Shown here in pieces: positions 1 through 8,136 of a DNA stretch of 38,728 nucleotides. The position numbers and the translations under genes were made by a program. The notes beneath the pieces are model-generated. The model worked only from the letters and a program-made list of their open reading frames with translations. It did not search any database and had not been told where the DNA came from. Position 1 is the first letter of the stretch. Every line of letters starts with the position of its first letter. Source of the stretch: Bin80 sp022820435 (GTDB taxonomy: Bacteria; Bacteroidota; Rhodothermia; Rhodothermales; Bin80); NCBI GenBank assembly GCA_022820435.1, contig JAJEFL010000109.1, positions 1 to 38,728 of the forward strand, read 5' to 3'.

Positions 1-285
1 TTCAGCTATTTCTATCGGGTGTCAAATCTCTGTCAGATTGTGGCACGAAGTAACGCCAAATTGGACACCGTCGGATGTGATCATTGAGATGCCGGCATAG
101 ATCGTACAACGCTTTGAGATCAAAAGAAAATCCACGCGAAAACCAAATCGAAAATTTGGACATCCCGGTGGATCAAAAACCCTTCCATTCGAGTTCACGA
201 AGGGATCAATAACAACACACATTTAAAGAATTGCAGACTTGCAAAGTGATCGGTTAGAATAGCAAAGAGTAATTGAGTTGAGCGC
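1..285. other. Non-coding stretch upstream of the TIR-SLOG operon
   Basis: No convincing gene is seen here. The only open frame of any length (66 codons, minus strand) has no recognisable motif and no credible ribosome binding site. The stretch should hold the promoter of the TIR-SLOG operon. A weak TTGCAA / TAGAAT pair lies roughly 30-50 bases before the ATG at 286, but I cannot call a promoter from it with confidence. Confidence 0.4.
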
Positions 286-1479
286 ATGTCCAAATTACTG
301 ATGGAATATATACTATCTCCCTCGTTACTGGTCTATGTTGTGTGGCATCCCGACTTTGATGAGGGAACTATTATAGCACAGCAGATTCAAGATCATTTCG
401 ACATGGATGGCTTTCTCGGCCTTACGGGTCAAACCGGTATTGAGGTAACTTTCCAGAGAGCGGACAATCTTGGCTCTCCCGTTCCTCTGCATGTGCATTG
501 GCAAGCCGAATGTCCCATTATTATTGTAGCAATGATTGACGGTAGTCTCGTGCAGGATACTGAATGGGTTGAATATATCCATGACTTAAGTAAAAAAGCA
601 TCCGTACAAGGTCTCGGCACCAGTCTGCTCCCGGTTGCCATGGAACCGGGCATTCTGGACGATTTAAAGCTGGAGCAACAGTTTCTCCGCTGGGACAAGT
701 GGGATTCGGCGGGAGAGGTACGTGAGCAGCGATTTATTAGTGAACTTGGATATGAATTTGCCCGGATGTTACGACTGTACCTGTACATGCTCAATCATCC
801 AGGACAGGAAGAAACTGGGCTTGAGCAACATCTTGAAAAAATACATATTTTTCTTAGCCATACGAAGCGTGACCAAGATGGAGAGGAAATCGCGAAGGCA
901 ATGCGAAGTTGGCTCCAAGATAACAGTGCCTTATCCAGTTTTCTTGACATCTATGACATTCCTGCAGGTACAAAACTTCTTGATGTCATTTACCATCATA
1001 TCGGGAAATCAATCTTTCTTGCAATCCACACGGATAATTATTCCTCCAGTCCATGGTGCCGCACGGAGGTTATTGAGGCAAAACGAATGGGGGTTCCCAT
1101 GATTGTTGTGGATTGTCTTCGTTCAGGAGATGAACGATCTTTCCCATATCTCGGTAATGTTCCGGTCATTCGTATGGATCCTGCTGCGAAAAGTCTTTTT
1201 CCTCAAATTGCCAGCCGGCTGATAGACGAGGTGCTTCTAGATTTTCTCTGGCGCTGCCGGGTTGCGGTATTGCCGGAGCGTCCAGCAGATACATTTTTCA
1301 TGTCTCGCCCACCGGAACTTCTTTCAGTAGTCGCTACTGCGGGGGAACATAAAATGCAGGGGGCTGTAGTTTATCCAGATCCTCCCCTCAGTAAGGAGGA
1401 AATGGATCTGTTTACGAAAACGTGGGATGGTCTCCGAGTCCAAACAATCTCCCAATGGTTAGCCGAGAACACGATATGA
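286..1479 (+). CDS. Two-domain TIR protein, probable NAD-consuming immune signalling or effector enzyme
   Basis: This 397-residue protein has a clear TIR domain at about residues 186-300. It opens with IHIFLSHTKRD, has a DIPAG loop near 224, and carries SSSPWCRTEV with Trp257 and the expected catalytic Glu261. The N-terminal half (about 14-165) looks like a second, degenerate TIR-like fold: VYVVWHPDFDEG at the first strand and DTEWVEYI where the Trp/Glu helix would be, but without Glu four residues after the Trp. In known bacterial TIR defence proteins the Glu drives NAD+ cleavage or production of a cyclic ADP-ribose signal. The stop codon overlaps the start of the SLOG gene (ATGA), so the two are probably co-translated. 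No transmembrane segment is evident, so it is probably cytosolic. The TIR call is strong; the reaction and the defence role are inferred from the family and the neighbours. Confidence 0.85.
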   Translation: MSKLLMEYILSPSLLVYVVWHPDFDEGTIIAQQIQDHFDMDGFLGLTGQTGIEVTFQRADNLGSPVPLHVHWQAECPIIIVAMIDGSLVQDTEWVEYIHDLSKKASVQGLGTSLLPVAMEPGILDDLKLEQQFLRWDKWDSAGEVREQRFISELGYEFARMLRLYLYMLNHPGQEETGLEQHLEKIHIFLSHTKRDQDGEEIAKAMRSWLQDNSALSSFLDIYDIPAGTKLLDVIYHHIGKSIFLAIHTDNYSSSPWCRTEVIEAKRMGVPMIVVDCLRSGDERSFPYLGNVPVIRMDPAAKSLFPQIASRLIDEVLLDFLWRCRVAVLPERPADTFFMSRPPELLSVVATAGEHKMQGAVVYPDPPLSKEEMDLFTKTWDGLRVQTISQWLAENTI

Positions 1480-2309
1480 ATTCAGTTAAGTCTCCAATGA
1501 CGGTTGCAGTTTCAACCTCAGATAGCCCTGATATGCGGTTCTTAGGCTTGGGTGAGGGGCACCTCAGGGAGATCACGGCTAGAATCGCACTTCAACTTCT
1601 TGCGATTGATATCAACCTTGCCTATGGCGGGGATCTACGAACCTGGGGATTCTCAAAACTTCTCTTTAGACTAGTTTTGAGGTATACATCCTCTGCTGAC
1701 TTAAAAAAGAATCCGGCAAGGGTCACTAACCATTTAGCGTGGCCTGTTCATATCGGCACTCCCGTAAATCAGATCAATGTACTCATTGATGACCTTCAAG
1801 GCACAGGTGAGGTGGTGCTCCTTGATTGTGACGGGACTCCTCTGACCTTAGAGGCTCGGCGCAATCTATCAACACGTGCTCCAACCCAGGATGAATGGAT
1901 TTCTGGGCTGACCGCAATGCGAGAACTCCAGAGTTCGTTGACCGATGCACGAGTACTGCTTGGCGGTCAGGTAGAAAACTTTAAGGGACGTATGCCGGGT
2001 GTGGCCGAAGAAGCAATGATATCCCTTCGCGCAGGGCAGCCATTGTTCTTGATCGGCGGCTTTGGCGGATGCACCCGTGATATAGCAGAGACGCTTGGTA
2101 TAGACAAACCATGGGACGGCCTATCACGCAATGCCAGCTGGTCTGGTCGTGGTGAGTTCAAGCAGTGGACTGGAGAGAATTTGAATAATGGTTTGACGGC
2201 TAAGGAGAACAAAGTGCTGGCCAGTACCCCTTTTATGACTCAGATTATCTTTCTGATTCTTCGGGGAATGTACAGATTACGCCAAAGGAGATCCCCTCAA
2301 GTCAATTAA
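1476..2309 (+). CDS. SLOG-domain protein, putative nucleotide-signal sensor paired with TIR
   Basis: The 277-residue protein starts at the ATG that overlaps the TIR stop codon by 4 bp. I preferred this to an ATG 54 bp upstream that lies inside the TIR gene. It has hallmarks of a SLOG (Rossmann-like) fold: LAYGGDLRTWGF at residues 48-59 and PLFLIGGFGG at 189-198, the latter being the glycine-rich loop that contacts nucleotides. SLOG domains, including the C-terminal one of Thoeris ThsA, bind ADP-ribose-type ligands made by TIR enzymes. An encoded TIR partner directly upstream fits a signal-producer and sensor pair. No SIR2, nuclease or clear membrane effector domain is fused, so the effector output is unclear. 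The last 25 residues are hydrophobic then basic, which could be a short membrane-associating tail. Family call is good; partner function is inferred. Confidence 0.75.
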   Translation: MNSVKSPMTVAVSTSDSPDMRFLGLGEGHLREITARIALQLLAIDINLAYGGDLRTWGFSKLLFRLVLRYTSSADLKKNPARVTNHLAWPVHIGTPVNQINVLIDDLQGTGEVVLLDCDGTPLTLEARRNLSTRAPTQDEWISGLTAMRELQSSLTDARVLLGGQVENFKGRMPGVAEEAMISLRAGQPLFLIGGFGGCTRDIAETLGIDKPWDGLSRNASWSGRGEFKQWTGENLNNGLTAKENKVLASTPFMTQIIFLILRGMYRLRQRRSPQVN

Positions 2310-2324
2310 ACGAAGGATTTCCCC

Positions 2325-2731
2325 ATGCATAAGGTGTTTGTCAGTTATCACCATCAGGATCAGTGTTACAAGGACCACCTTGTACAGATGCCGGACAGGG
2401 AACCAAGGGCAGAAAACATGTTGACTAGGAGATTTATTCAAGCATGTACGATGGAGCGATCAACAAGAGATCGGGTATCTTAGTGATCAATCTTCCAGGA
2501 ACTTCGGATTTAGGAATTGCACCAAGGCAGAGGGAAAAGGAGTTGGTGTATCCAGATGTTGCTTCTGATCACTGGACTACGGTTGCAAGCCGAGAGGAAT
2601 ACGAACTTCGATATCCTTACATGCCTGAACGGATCATTGATAATCTATTAAATCCTCAAGCCAGAATATCTGTTGTGCCTTGGGGGAGAATAGTTACTTT
2701 CCCTGATACATTGCGATACCTCGCTGAGTAG
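2325..2731 (+). pseudogene. Decayed ThsB-like TIR (DUF1863-type) gene
   Basis: This is the third gene of the TIR-SLOG operon, 15 bp after the SLOG stop and preceded by AAGGA. The first frame starts MHKVFVSYHHQDQCYKDHL, the typical N-terminus of small ThsB-like TIR proteins, and ends after 52 codons. The remainder lies in another frame: from about 2399 it reads GTKGRKHVD, then a TAG at 2426-2428 where relatives have Trp, then EIYSSMYDGAINKRSGILV and on to a stop at 2729-2731. Relative to intact members as I recall them, about 60 residues between the first strand and the RKHVDW helix are missing, and the C-terminus is probably short. The 95-codon open frame starting at the internal Met (2444) is therefore a fragment, not a gene with its own start. 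The family assignment rests on remembered sequence patterns, not a search. Confidence 0.75.
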
Positions 2732-3142
2732 CATTCCATGATCGTCATCAATGTCGATATGACCTATCTCAGCCTATGCGGCACAGGAATTCCTCGGACT
2801 GACTTGGATGTGTTTATGTTGGGATAGTGCAGAGTTTACTGTATGACTCCTCAACAGATGTGTGTCGGTTGAAAATTGATTGATTGGAGAGAAACAGGGG
2901 GTTGCATCTGCAGAAATCATCAGACGGAATGTGATCCGCACTCATACACTGAATTTTCCAACGAAATTGCGTACGAATGACCAGTTTTAGAAGTCTAATG
3001 ACGATAAACTTGACACACTAGACAGAAGGGTGCGGCTCATTGCCAAGTTTATTCGAAGATACAATCGCCCATATTGAATCTGTAATGAACCGCTCAATCG
3101 TCGGAATTCGCTTTGGAGTGGAGTCTGGTGAATCCGTCCGCG
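2732..3142. other. Non-coding stretch between the TIR pseudogene and the oxygenase pair
   Basis: No intact gene is visible. The operon (+) and the oxygenase gene (-) converge here, so transcription terminators are expected, but I see no strong hairpin with a U tract. Short in-frame stretches such as one ending RLIAKFIRRYNRPY (about 3000-3074, + strand) look vaguely like the end of an IS630-type transposase, too weakly to call. The region is probably decayed accessory DNA. Confidence 0.4.
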
Positions 3143-5533
3143 CTACCGGTTGTCTGGGAACGCCGCCTTGGCTGTCTCAAGACGCTTTATCCGATCTGCC
3201 TCCGCATTTTTTGCCTCATCCTTTGGCACCAGTGTCAGCAGGCGTTCAATATAATTGATATCCTCGGAGTATTGGGCTAGTCTGCGCTTGTGTCCCTTCA
3301 GTGTCTTCGTGCATCTCAGTGCATAAGGGTGGCCCTTGCGCACAGTTACGTAGCTGATGTCCAGACCAAGCCCGTCAATCGCTTCCTGGATACGCTGACG
3401 CGCGGCATCCTCAATCCTGAAGGTTTTTGTACGTCTACCGGGGTTCAGGCAAAATGCCTGCAGTTCCGTGCAGGGTTCGCAAGTGCAGGGAATATCAACA
3501 GCAATGATCCAGTCACTGGGTTTTTCGGCAGGAGCACTACTGCTGCGCTGGAGCAGGAAGTCAACGGACTGCCTCCAGAGCAGCTTGTAGGTCTCGGTAC
3601 TGCGGACTTGTTCAATCTTGTACAGATCTGCCAGAGCTTCGGGGAGCATACGGTCTGGTGTAGCGGCCTTTGGGAAATCGGCAATCGTCGTTGCCGCTTC
3701 CAGAAACTCCTGTGGGAGATCCAGATGCCAGGTGAGGGCAAAAAGATTATGGATTGCCGTAGAATCAAGAGGATTTTCGCAATCAGGCCCCCAGGTAATA
3801 CATTCATTCTTCTCGTGGCCATCGTTTTGGGGCATCCTGCTGATGGTTTCGGTAATCTTCTTCAGCACTGTGGGAAGCTGCGACATAATGGATTGCACGG
3901 TTTCCCGTATCATATTGTACCATGTCAGTTCATGCTGCGCCAGTTTTTCTGTAATCATTGCAAGTAAGGACAGAATCCCTGTGGGATGTGTCAGCATATG
4001 CTGTTCGATCAAGTGCAGCAAGAATTCCTTAGCAGTATCAGGACCAATCAGGGGCATGAGGTCGGAGAGTTGCCGGTTCTCGCTGCCGTTGTAGTGGACT
4101 TGTATCACCCGATCAAGAAAGTCCGTGGCCATGCTCGCATTACCGGTGATACTCAAGAGTCCAAGCACGGTCGAACGATGATCATCGTTATGTCTGTCTT
4201 GATTTTCCGGCCACAGTTCTGCCAGCTGAACCAGCAGGCGTCGCATTGCGGCATCACTGATCTGGTTAGACTGTGTCGCTACCCAGGACACTGCATTTCC
4301 GAATTCAGCACTTGACACAATTTTGATGGTATTCATTCTGGGCCATACAACAAGGGCGGCGACGCGGTAGATGAGGTCTAGGGTTGGACCGTAGTTGCCC
4401 ATGTATTCTTCCAGCAGTTCCTCGTCAGGTTCTAATCCGTCAATTGAAGCAGTAGGAAGCAGTTCTTCCTCCTGGATTGAAAGTTCTCCGAAAGGCGGGC
4501 GGCTTCCATCACGGGCGATCCAGTTTTCCAGATATTCATCACGTTCAATGAAGTGCGCAAAGGTTGAAGTAATTATGACTTTTCCCCAATCGTCGGGATC
4601 ATAATCTAGATCAGGTTCGCCCGTTTCCTGAATGTATAGCACGGCGGCGTGCATATCACAGCCTGTATGGTCGGCCGCCTCTCCCAGAACCTGTGCCACC
4701 GCTGCGTCGGTGCCTTTTAACGTATTAAAAGAGAGGCCCCCTTCGCTGTATGAGTGATCAAGCATCCAGATGATTTTTTTGGTCTCACCGCTGTCGATCC
4801 AGTCTACTAGACATTCCCTCACCTTATCGGTTAAGTCTGTATAATCAGGTGCACCGGTCCATTTCTTGCCGGATCGTATGAACAGGTTGTATATAAGTGA
4901 GATGCGGTGGCCTTTTGTCACCGGCTGGACTTCGTGAAGGCAGTCCGCATAAAATGCAGCATACGATAACTCGGATGGCTCCTGGGCATTCATGTTGAAG
5001 ACGGTTTCTTTCCCTGCGTGGCGAATGGAGAGTTCCCCGCCTTCTCCGGAAGTTGGCAGCGACAGAGAGAGGGTTGCCACCATTCCCCGCACTTTCTCTG
5101 TATCTCGGTGGGCTGCGAAGAATCCCCCCTCCTTGTAGACGAGGAGTTTGTATAATTTTGCATCAAGTTGTGCCTGTTGAAGCCCTAAGCCATCACTCAC
5201 GAGGTTCATGATCTTCCTGAAAGAATTCGTCCATTCTTTGCCGGTTATTCGGATTTTTCGTGCGTCAATCTGCCAGCAGTCACGCACGGATGTATCGGTG
5301 AGTGTTTTGGTCCCTTTACCATAGGGGGCGCGTTCCGCAATCTCAATCAGTGCGTCGATTTGCGCCTTTGGCACAGGAAATGAGAGGGGTTCCACATTTT
5401 TGAGACTGATCTGCGGCATCGGCACCTGCAGCGTCCCTCCTGCACAGTAATCTCCCGGACGGTCAATAGACCTGAGCAGTTCAATGAGGCGATGTTTGTT
5501 TATCTGTTCAGAATGAGTCTCTTGGCTTGCCAT
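3143..5533 (-). CDS. Large 2-oxoglutarate/Fe(II)-dependent oxygenase, copy 1
   Basis: The 796-residue protein has a prolyl-4-hydroxylase-like dioxygenase core at about residues 125-220. Iron ligands are His142 and Asp144 (FFAAHRDTEK) and His200 (YADCLHEVQPV), and Arg210 (KGHRISLIYNL) would bind the 2-oxoglutarate carboxylate. The long C-terminal part is mostly helical, carries a conserved Cys cluster C683-x-C685-x2-C688-x6-C695 that may bind a metal, and ends in a basic, charged helix. The pattern HRDTEK...FYADCxHEVxPVTxGxR matches a family I associate with fungi and other eukaryotes; its substrate is unknown to me. I chose the ATG at 5533 because the paralogue starts at the same place (MASQ versus MANQ), not an upstream ATG 20 codons earlier. 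The second copy lies 196 bp upstream on the same strand. Oxygenase chemistry is confident; the role is unknown. Confidence 0.85.
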   Translation of the reverse strand: MASQETHSEQINKHRLIELLRSIDRPGDYCAGGTLQVPMPQISLKNVEPLSFPVPKAQIDALIEIAERAPYGKGTKTLTDTSVRDCWQIDARKIRITGKEWTNSFRKIMNLVSDGLGLQQAQLDAKLYKLLVYKEGGFFAAHRDTEKVRGMVATLSLSLPTSGEGGELSIRHAGKETVFNMNAQEPSELSYAAFYADCLHEVQPVTKGHRISLIYNLFIRSGKKWTGAPDYTDLTDKVRECLVDWIDSGETKKIIWMLDHSYSEGGLSFNTLKGTDAAVAQVLGEAADHTGCDMHAAVLYIQETGEPDLDYDPDDWGKVIITSTFAHFIERDEYLENWIARDGSRPPFGELSIQEEELLPTASIDGLEPDEELLEEYMGNYGPTLDLIYRVAALVVWPRMNTIKIVSSAEFGNAVSWVATQSNQISDAAMRRLLVQLAELWPENQDRHNDDHRSTVLGLLSITGNASMATDFLDRVIQVHYNGSENRQLSDLMPLIGPDTAKEFLLHLIEQHMLTHPTGILSLLAMITEKLAQHELTWYNMIRETVQSIMSQLPTVLKKITETISRMPQNDGHEKNECITWGPDCENPLDSTAIHNLFALTWHLDLPQEFLEAATTIADFPKAATPDRMLPEALADLYKIEQVRSTETYKLLWRQSVDFLLQRSSSAPAEKPSDWIIAVDIPCTCEPCTELQAFCLNPGRRTKTFRIEDAARQRIQEAIDGLGLDISYVTVRKGHPYALRCTKTLKGHKRRLAQYSEDINYIERLLTLVPKDEAKNAEADRIKRLETAKAAFPDNR

Positions 5534-5552
5534 GATGGTTATGTCTGGAACC
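5534..5552 (-). promoter_or_regulatory. Upstream sequence shared with oxygenase copy 2
   Basis: The 19 bases immediately before the start codon match the corresponding bases of copy 2 (8118-8136) at 15 of 19 positions, including an uninterrupted run read as CCAGAC on the coding strand. The duplication therefore took in the translation start region. No strong AGGAGG is seen, which is common in Bacteroidota-type genomes. Whether this stretch has a regulatory role is unknown. Confidence 0.35.
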
Positions 5553-5729
5553 GAATAAATGGTAAATACAATCCTGCATATCAGGTTCTCCACCTGCTGT
5601 ATCCGCCTCAGGACAGGTGGACTTTCTCATCGTGAAAGCTATGATTCTCCGGTTGCTTTTTGGTGTGAGATTGTTTCTGGACACGGCTCAATTGTCAGGA
5701 TGCGATTTGGAGACAGGGGGATCCATGTC

Positions 5730-8117
5730 TTACCGGCTGTTCTGAAACGTCCTCTTGGCGGCTTCAAGGCGCTTTATCCGTTGTACCTCTGCGTTTCCTG
5801 TTGCATTCTCAGGGGTCAGCGTCAACAGACGTTCAATATGCTTTACATCTTCGGAGTACTCGATAAGTCTGCGCTTGTGACCGTCTCGGTTCTTGGTGCA
5901 GTGCAGGGTGTAGGGGCTTCCCTTACGCTCGGTGACATGATCCATGCTCAGGCCAAGCACTTGAATCGTATTGTGGATAATCCGACGGGATGCCTTGGCG
6001 ACCTTGAAGCTTTTGGTGCGGCGATCAGGGTTCAGGCAAAATTCCTGCAGATCAGTACAGAGTTCGCAGGTGCAGGGAATGTCAGCATCAATGATCCAGT
6101 TGACCGGGGCTTCAGGGGGAGCACTGCTGCGCTGGAGCAGGAAATCAACAGATTGCCTCCAGAGTACCCTGTAGGCCTCGGTACTGCGAACTCGTTCAAT
6201 CCTGGAAAGATCTGCCAGCGCCTCGGGTACCATGCGATCTGGTGTGACTGCCTTCGGGAAGTTTGCAATTGTCGCTGCCGTTTCAACAGACTCCTGTGTC
6301 AGATTCAGGTGCCAGGTGAGCGAGAAAATGCTGCGGATTATAGTAGAATCAAGGGGGTTTTCATTATAGGCTTTCGAAATGCCGCACTCTTTGTTCCCCC
6401 GAGCATTATCGTAGTGCACTCTAGTGACGATTTCTGTAACATTTTCCAGTAACGGGCGAACTGATGAGAGGGCAAGTTTTGCCGGCCCCTGCATCATCTT
6501 GTGCCAGGCCGGTTCCGCCTGCCCCAAAGTCTCTGTGATCCGTGCGAGTAGAGACAGCACCTCTTTCGGATACTTGATCAGATACTGTTCTATCAATTTT
6601 GGCAAAAACTCTTCGGCGGACTCAGGGCCGACCACGGGCATGAGCTTGGCGAGTTGCTCGTTCTCACTGCCATCGTAGTGGATCAGCACGGTTTGATTGA
6701 GAAAATCCGCCGCCAGGTCCGCATTGCCGTTTGTGCCTAGAACCTGCAGCATTACGGGCCGGTTATGGTCGTTATAGAAACTGCGGCTTTCCGGCCACAT
6801 GTCTGTCAGTTTAGACAGCATGCGCTGCATTTCGGTGCCGCTCACCTTATCACATTGGGTCGCCACCCAGGACACGGCGTGCCGGAGGCCCCCCCGTGCC
6901 ACAATGTTCAGTGTGTTTGACTTGGGCCACACGACAAGCGACCCCAGGCGGTAGATGAGCTCCAGTGTCGGGCCGGCGTTGCCCATGTAGTCTTCTATCC
7001 GTTCCTCGTCAGGGTCCAAGTCATCCGTTGAGTCAATCGGAATAAGTTCTCCCTCACGGACGGAAATATTGCCGAAAGGTGGGTGACTGTCATCACGTGC
7101 GACCCAGTTTTCCAGATGCTCTGTACGGTCATGTAGTTCTTCAAAGGTCGAGCCAACGATGGTACCTCCCCAGTAACTGCCATCATAATCTATTTCTGGA
7201 TCGCCCGTCTCTTGAATGTGCAGTATAGCAGCGTGCAGATCACAGTCTGCCTGACCGGCGGCCTCTGCCAGAACTTGTGCCACCGCCGCGTCAGTCCCCT
7301 TCAAGGTGTTAAACGAGAGTCCTTCTTCGCTGTAAGAGTGATCAAGAACCCAAACGATTTTCTCGGTTGTACCACTGTCCACCCAGTCTGCCAGACATTC
7401 CTTGACCTTCTCCACCAATTCACTATAATCGGGTGCACTACTCCACTGTTCGCCGGATTGAACAAACAGGTTGTAGATGAGAGAGATGCGATGGCCTTTC
7501 GTCACCGGTCGGGCCTCATGGAGGCAATCCGCATAAAATGCAGCATACGAAAGCTCGGATGGTTCCTCTGCATTCATGTTGAAGACGGTTTCCTGATCTC
7601 CGTGGCGAATAGAGAGTTCCCCGCCCTCTCCAGGAGTTGGCAACGACAGGGACAGGGTTGCAACCATCCCTGGAACTTTCTCCGTATCCCGGTGGGCGGC
7701 AAAGAATCCGCCCTCCTTATAGACAAGAAGTTTGTATAGTTTGGCACCGAGCTGTCCTTTGTTAAGTCCCAAACCTTCGCTCACGAGGTTCGTGATTTCC
7801 CTGAACGAATCTGCCCAGGCTTTGCCGGTTACGTGAACCTGACTGGCATCAATCTGCCAGCAGTCACGTACGGACGTATCGGTGAGCGTCCTGGTTCCTT
7901 TGCCGTAGGGGGCTTGTTCCGCCATCTCAACCAGTGCGTCAATCTGTACCTGAGGTACGGGAAAGGAGAGGGTGCCCACATTCTCAAGGATGATTTGCGG
8001 CATGAATACCGGCAGGCTCCCCCCTACGCAGTAATTTCCCGGACGATCAACGGATTCAAGCAGTTCAATGAGGCGCTGCTTGTTCGCCTGTTCAGGGGTG
8101 GTGTCTTGGTTTGCCAT
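5730..8117 (-). CDS. Large 2-oxoglutarate/Fe(II)-dependent oxygenase, copy 2
   Basis: The 795-residue paralogue of the downstream gene is aligned with it over the full length with a net one-residue difference in length. About 70% of residues match over the first 80 positions, and the match is near complete around the active site. The same ligands are present: His142, Asp144 (AAHRDTEKVPG), His200 (ADCLHEARPV) and Arg210 (KGHRISLIYNL). The Cys cluster CTCELC-x6-C near 682-694 is also kept. Both copies look intact and conserve all catalytic residues, so both are probably functional and may have diverged in substrate. As the upstream member it may be co-transcribed with copy 1 through a 196-bp gap. 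That gap contains an 8-bp inverted repeat (5589-5596 / 5614-5621) without a U tract. Function beyond oxygenase chemistry is unknown. Confidence 0.85.
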   Translation of the reverse strand: MANQDTTPEQANKQRLIELLESVDRPGNYCVGGSLPVFMPQIILENVGTLSFPVPQVQIDALVEMAEQAPYGKGTRTLTDTSVRDCWQIDASQVHVTGKAWADSFREITNLVSEGLGLNKGQLGAKLYKLLVYKEGGFFAAHRDTEKVPGMVATLSLSLPTPGEGGELSIRHGDQETVFNMNAEEPSELSYAAFYADCLHEARPVTKGHRISLIYNLFVQSGEQWSSAPDYSELVEKVKECLADWVDSGTTEKIVWVLDHSYSEEGLSFNTLKGTDAAVAQVLAEAAGQADCDLHAAILHIQETGDPEIDYDGSYWGGTIVGSTFEELHDRTEHLENWVARDDSHPPFGNISVREGELIPIDSTDDLDPDEERIEDYMGNAGPTLELIYRLGSLVVWPKSNTLNIVARGGLRHAVSWVATQCDKVSGTEMQRMLSKLTDMWPESRSFYNDHNRPVMLQVLGTNGNADLAADFLNQTVLIHYDGSENEQLAKLMPVVGPESAEEFLPKLIEQYLIKYPKEVLSLLARITETLGQAEPAWHKMMQGPAKLALSSVRPLLENVTEIVTRVHYDNARGNKECGISKAYNENPLDSTIIRSIFSLTWHLNLTQESVETAATIANFPKAVTPDRMVPEALADLSRIERVRSTEAYRVLWRQSVDFLLQRSSAPPEAPVNWIIDADIPCTCELCTDLQEFCLNPDRRTKSFKVAKASRRIIHNTIQVLGLSMDHVTERKGSPYTLHCTKNRDGHKRRLIEYSEDVKHIERLLTLTPENATGNAEVQRIKRLEAAKRTFQNSR

Positions 8118-8136
8118 TATGGATAAGTCTGGATCC
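8118..8136 (-). promoter_or_regulatory. Upstream sequence shared with oxygenase copy 1
   Basis: This is the counterpart of the 5534-5552 segment, 15 of 19 bases identical, lying immediately before the ATG of copy 2. Similarity is hard to see further upstream, so the shared segment marks approximately the edge of the duplication on this side. Confidence 0.35.

Noticed and set aside
22..222. 66-codon minus-strand frame at the window start
   Set aside because: No motif, no ribosome binding site and no neighbour support; probably chance.
2444..2731. 95-codon frame read as a stand-alone gene
   Set aside because: Its residues align with the middle and end of a ThsB-like TIR protein, and family sequence continues upstream of its Met through an in-frame stop; it is a pseudogene fragment.
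2999..3077. Plus-strand segment ending RLIAKFIRRYNRPY resembling the end of an IS630-type transposase
   Set aside because: Only about 25 residues, no terminal repeats and no other transposase part nearby; too weak to call.
3290..3967. Long plus-strand frames opposite the oxygenase genes (also 5559-6452)
   Set aside because: Antisense shadows of the two paralogues; their mutual similarity simply reflects the duplicated genes.
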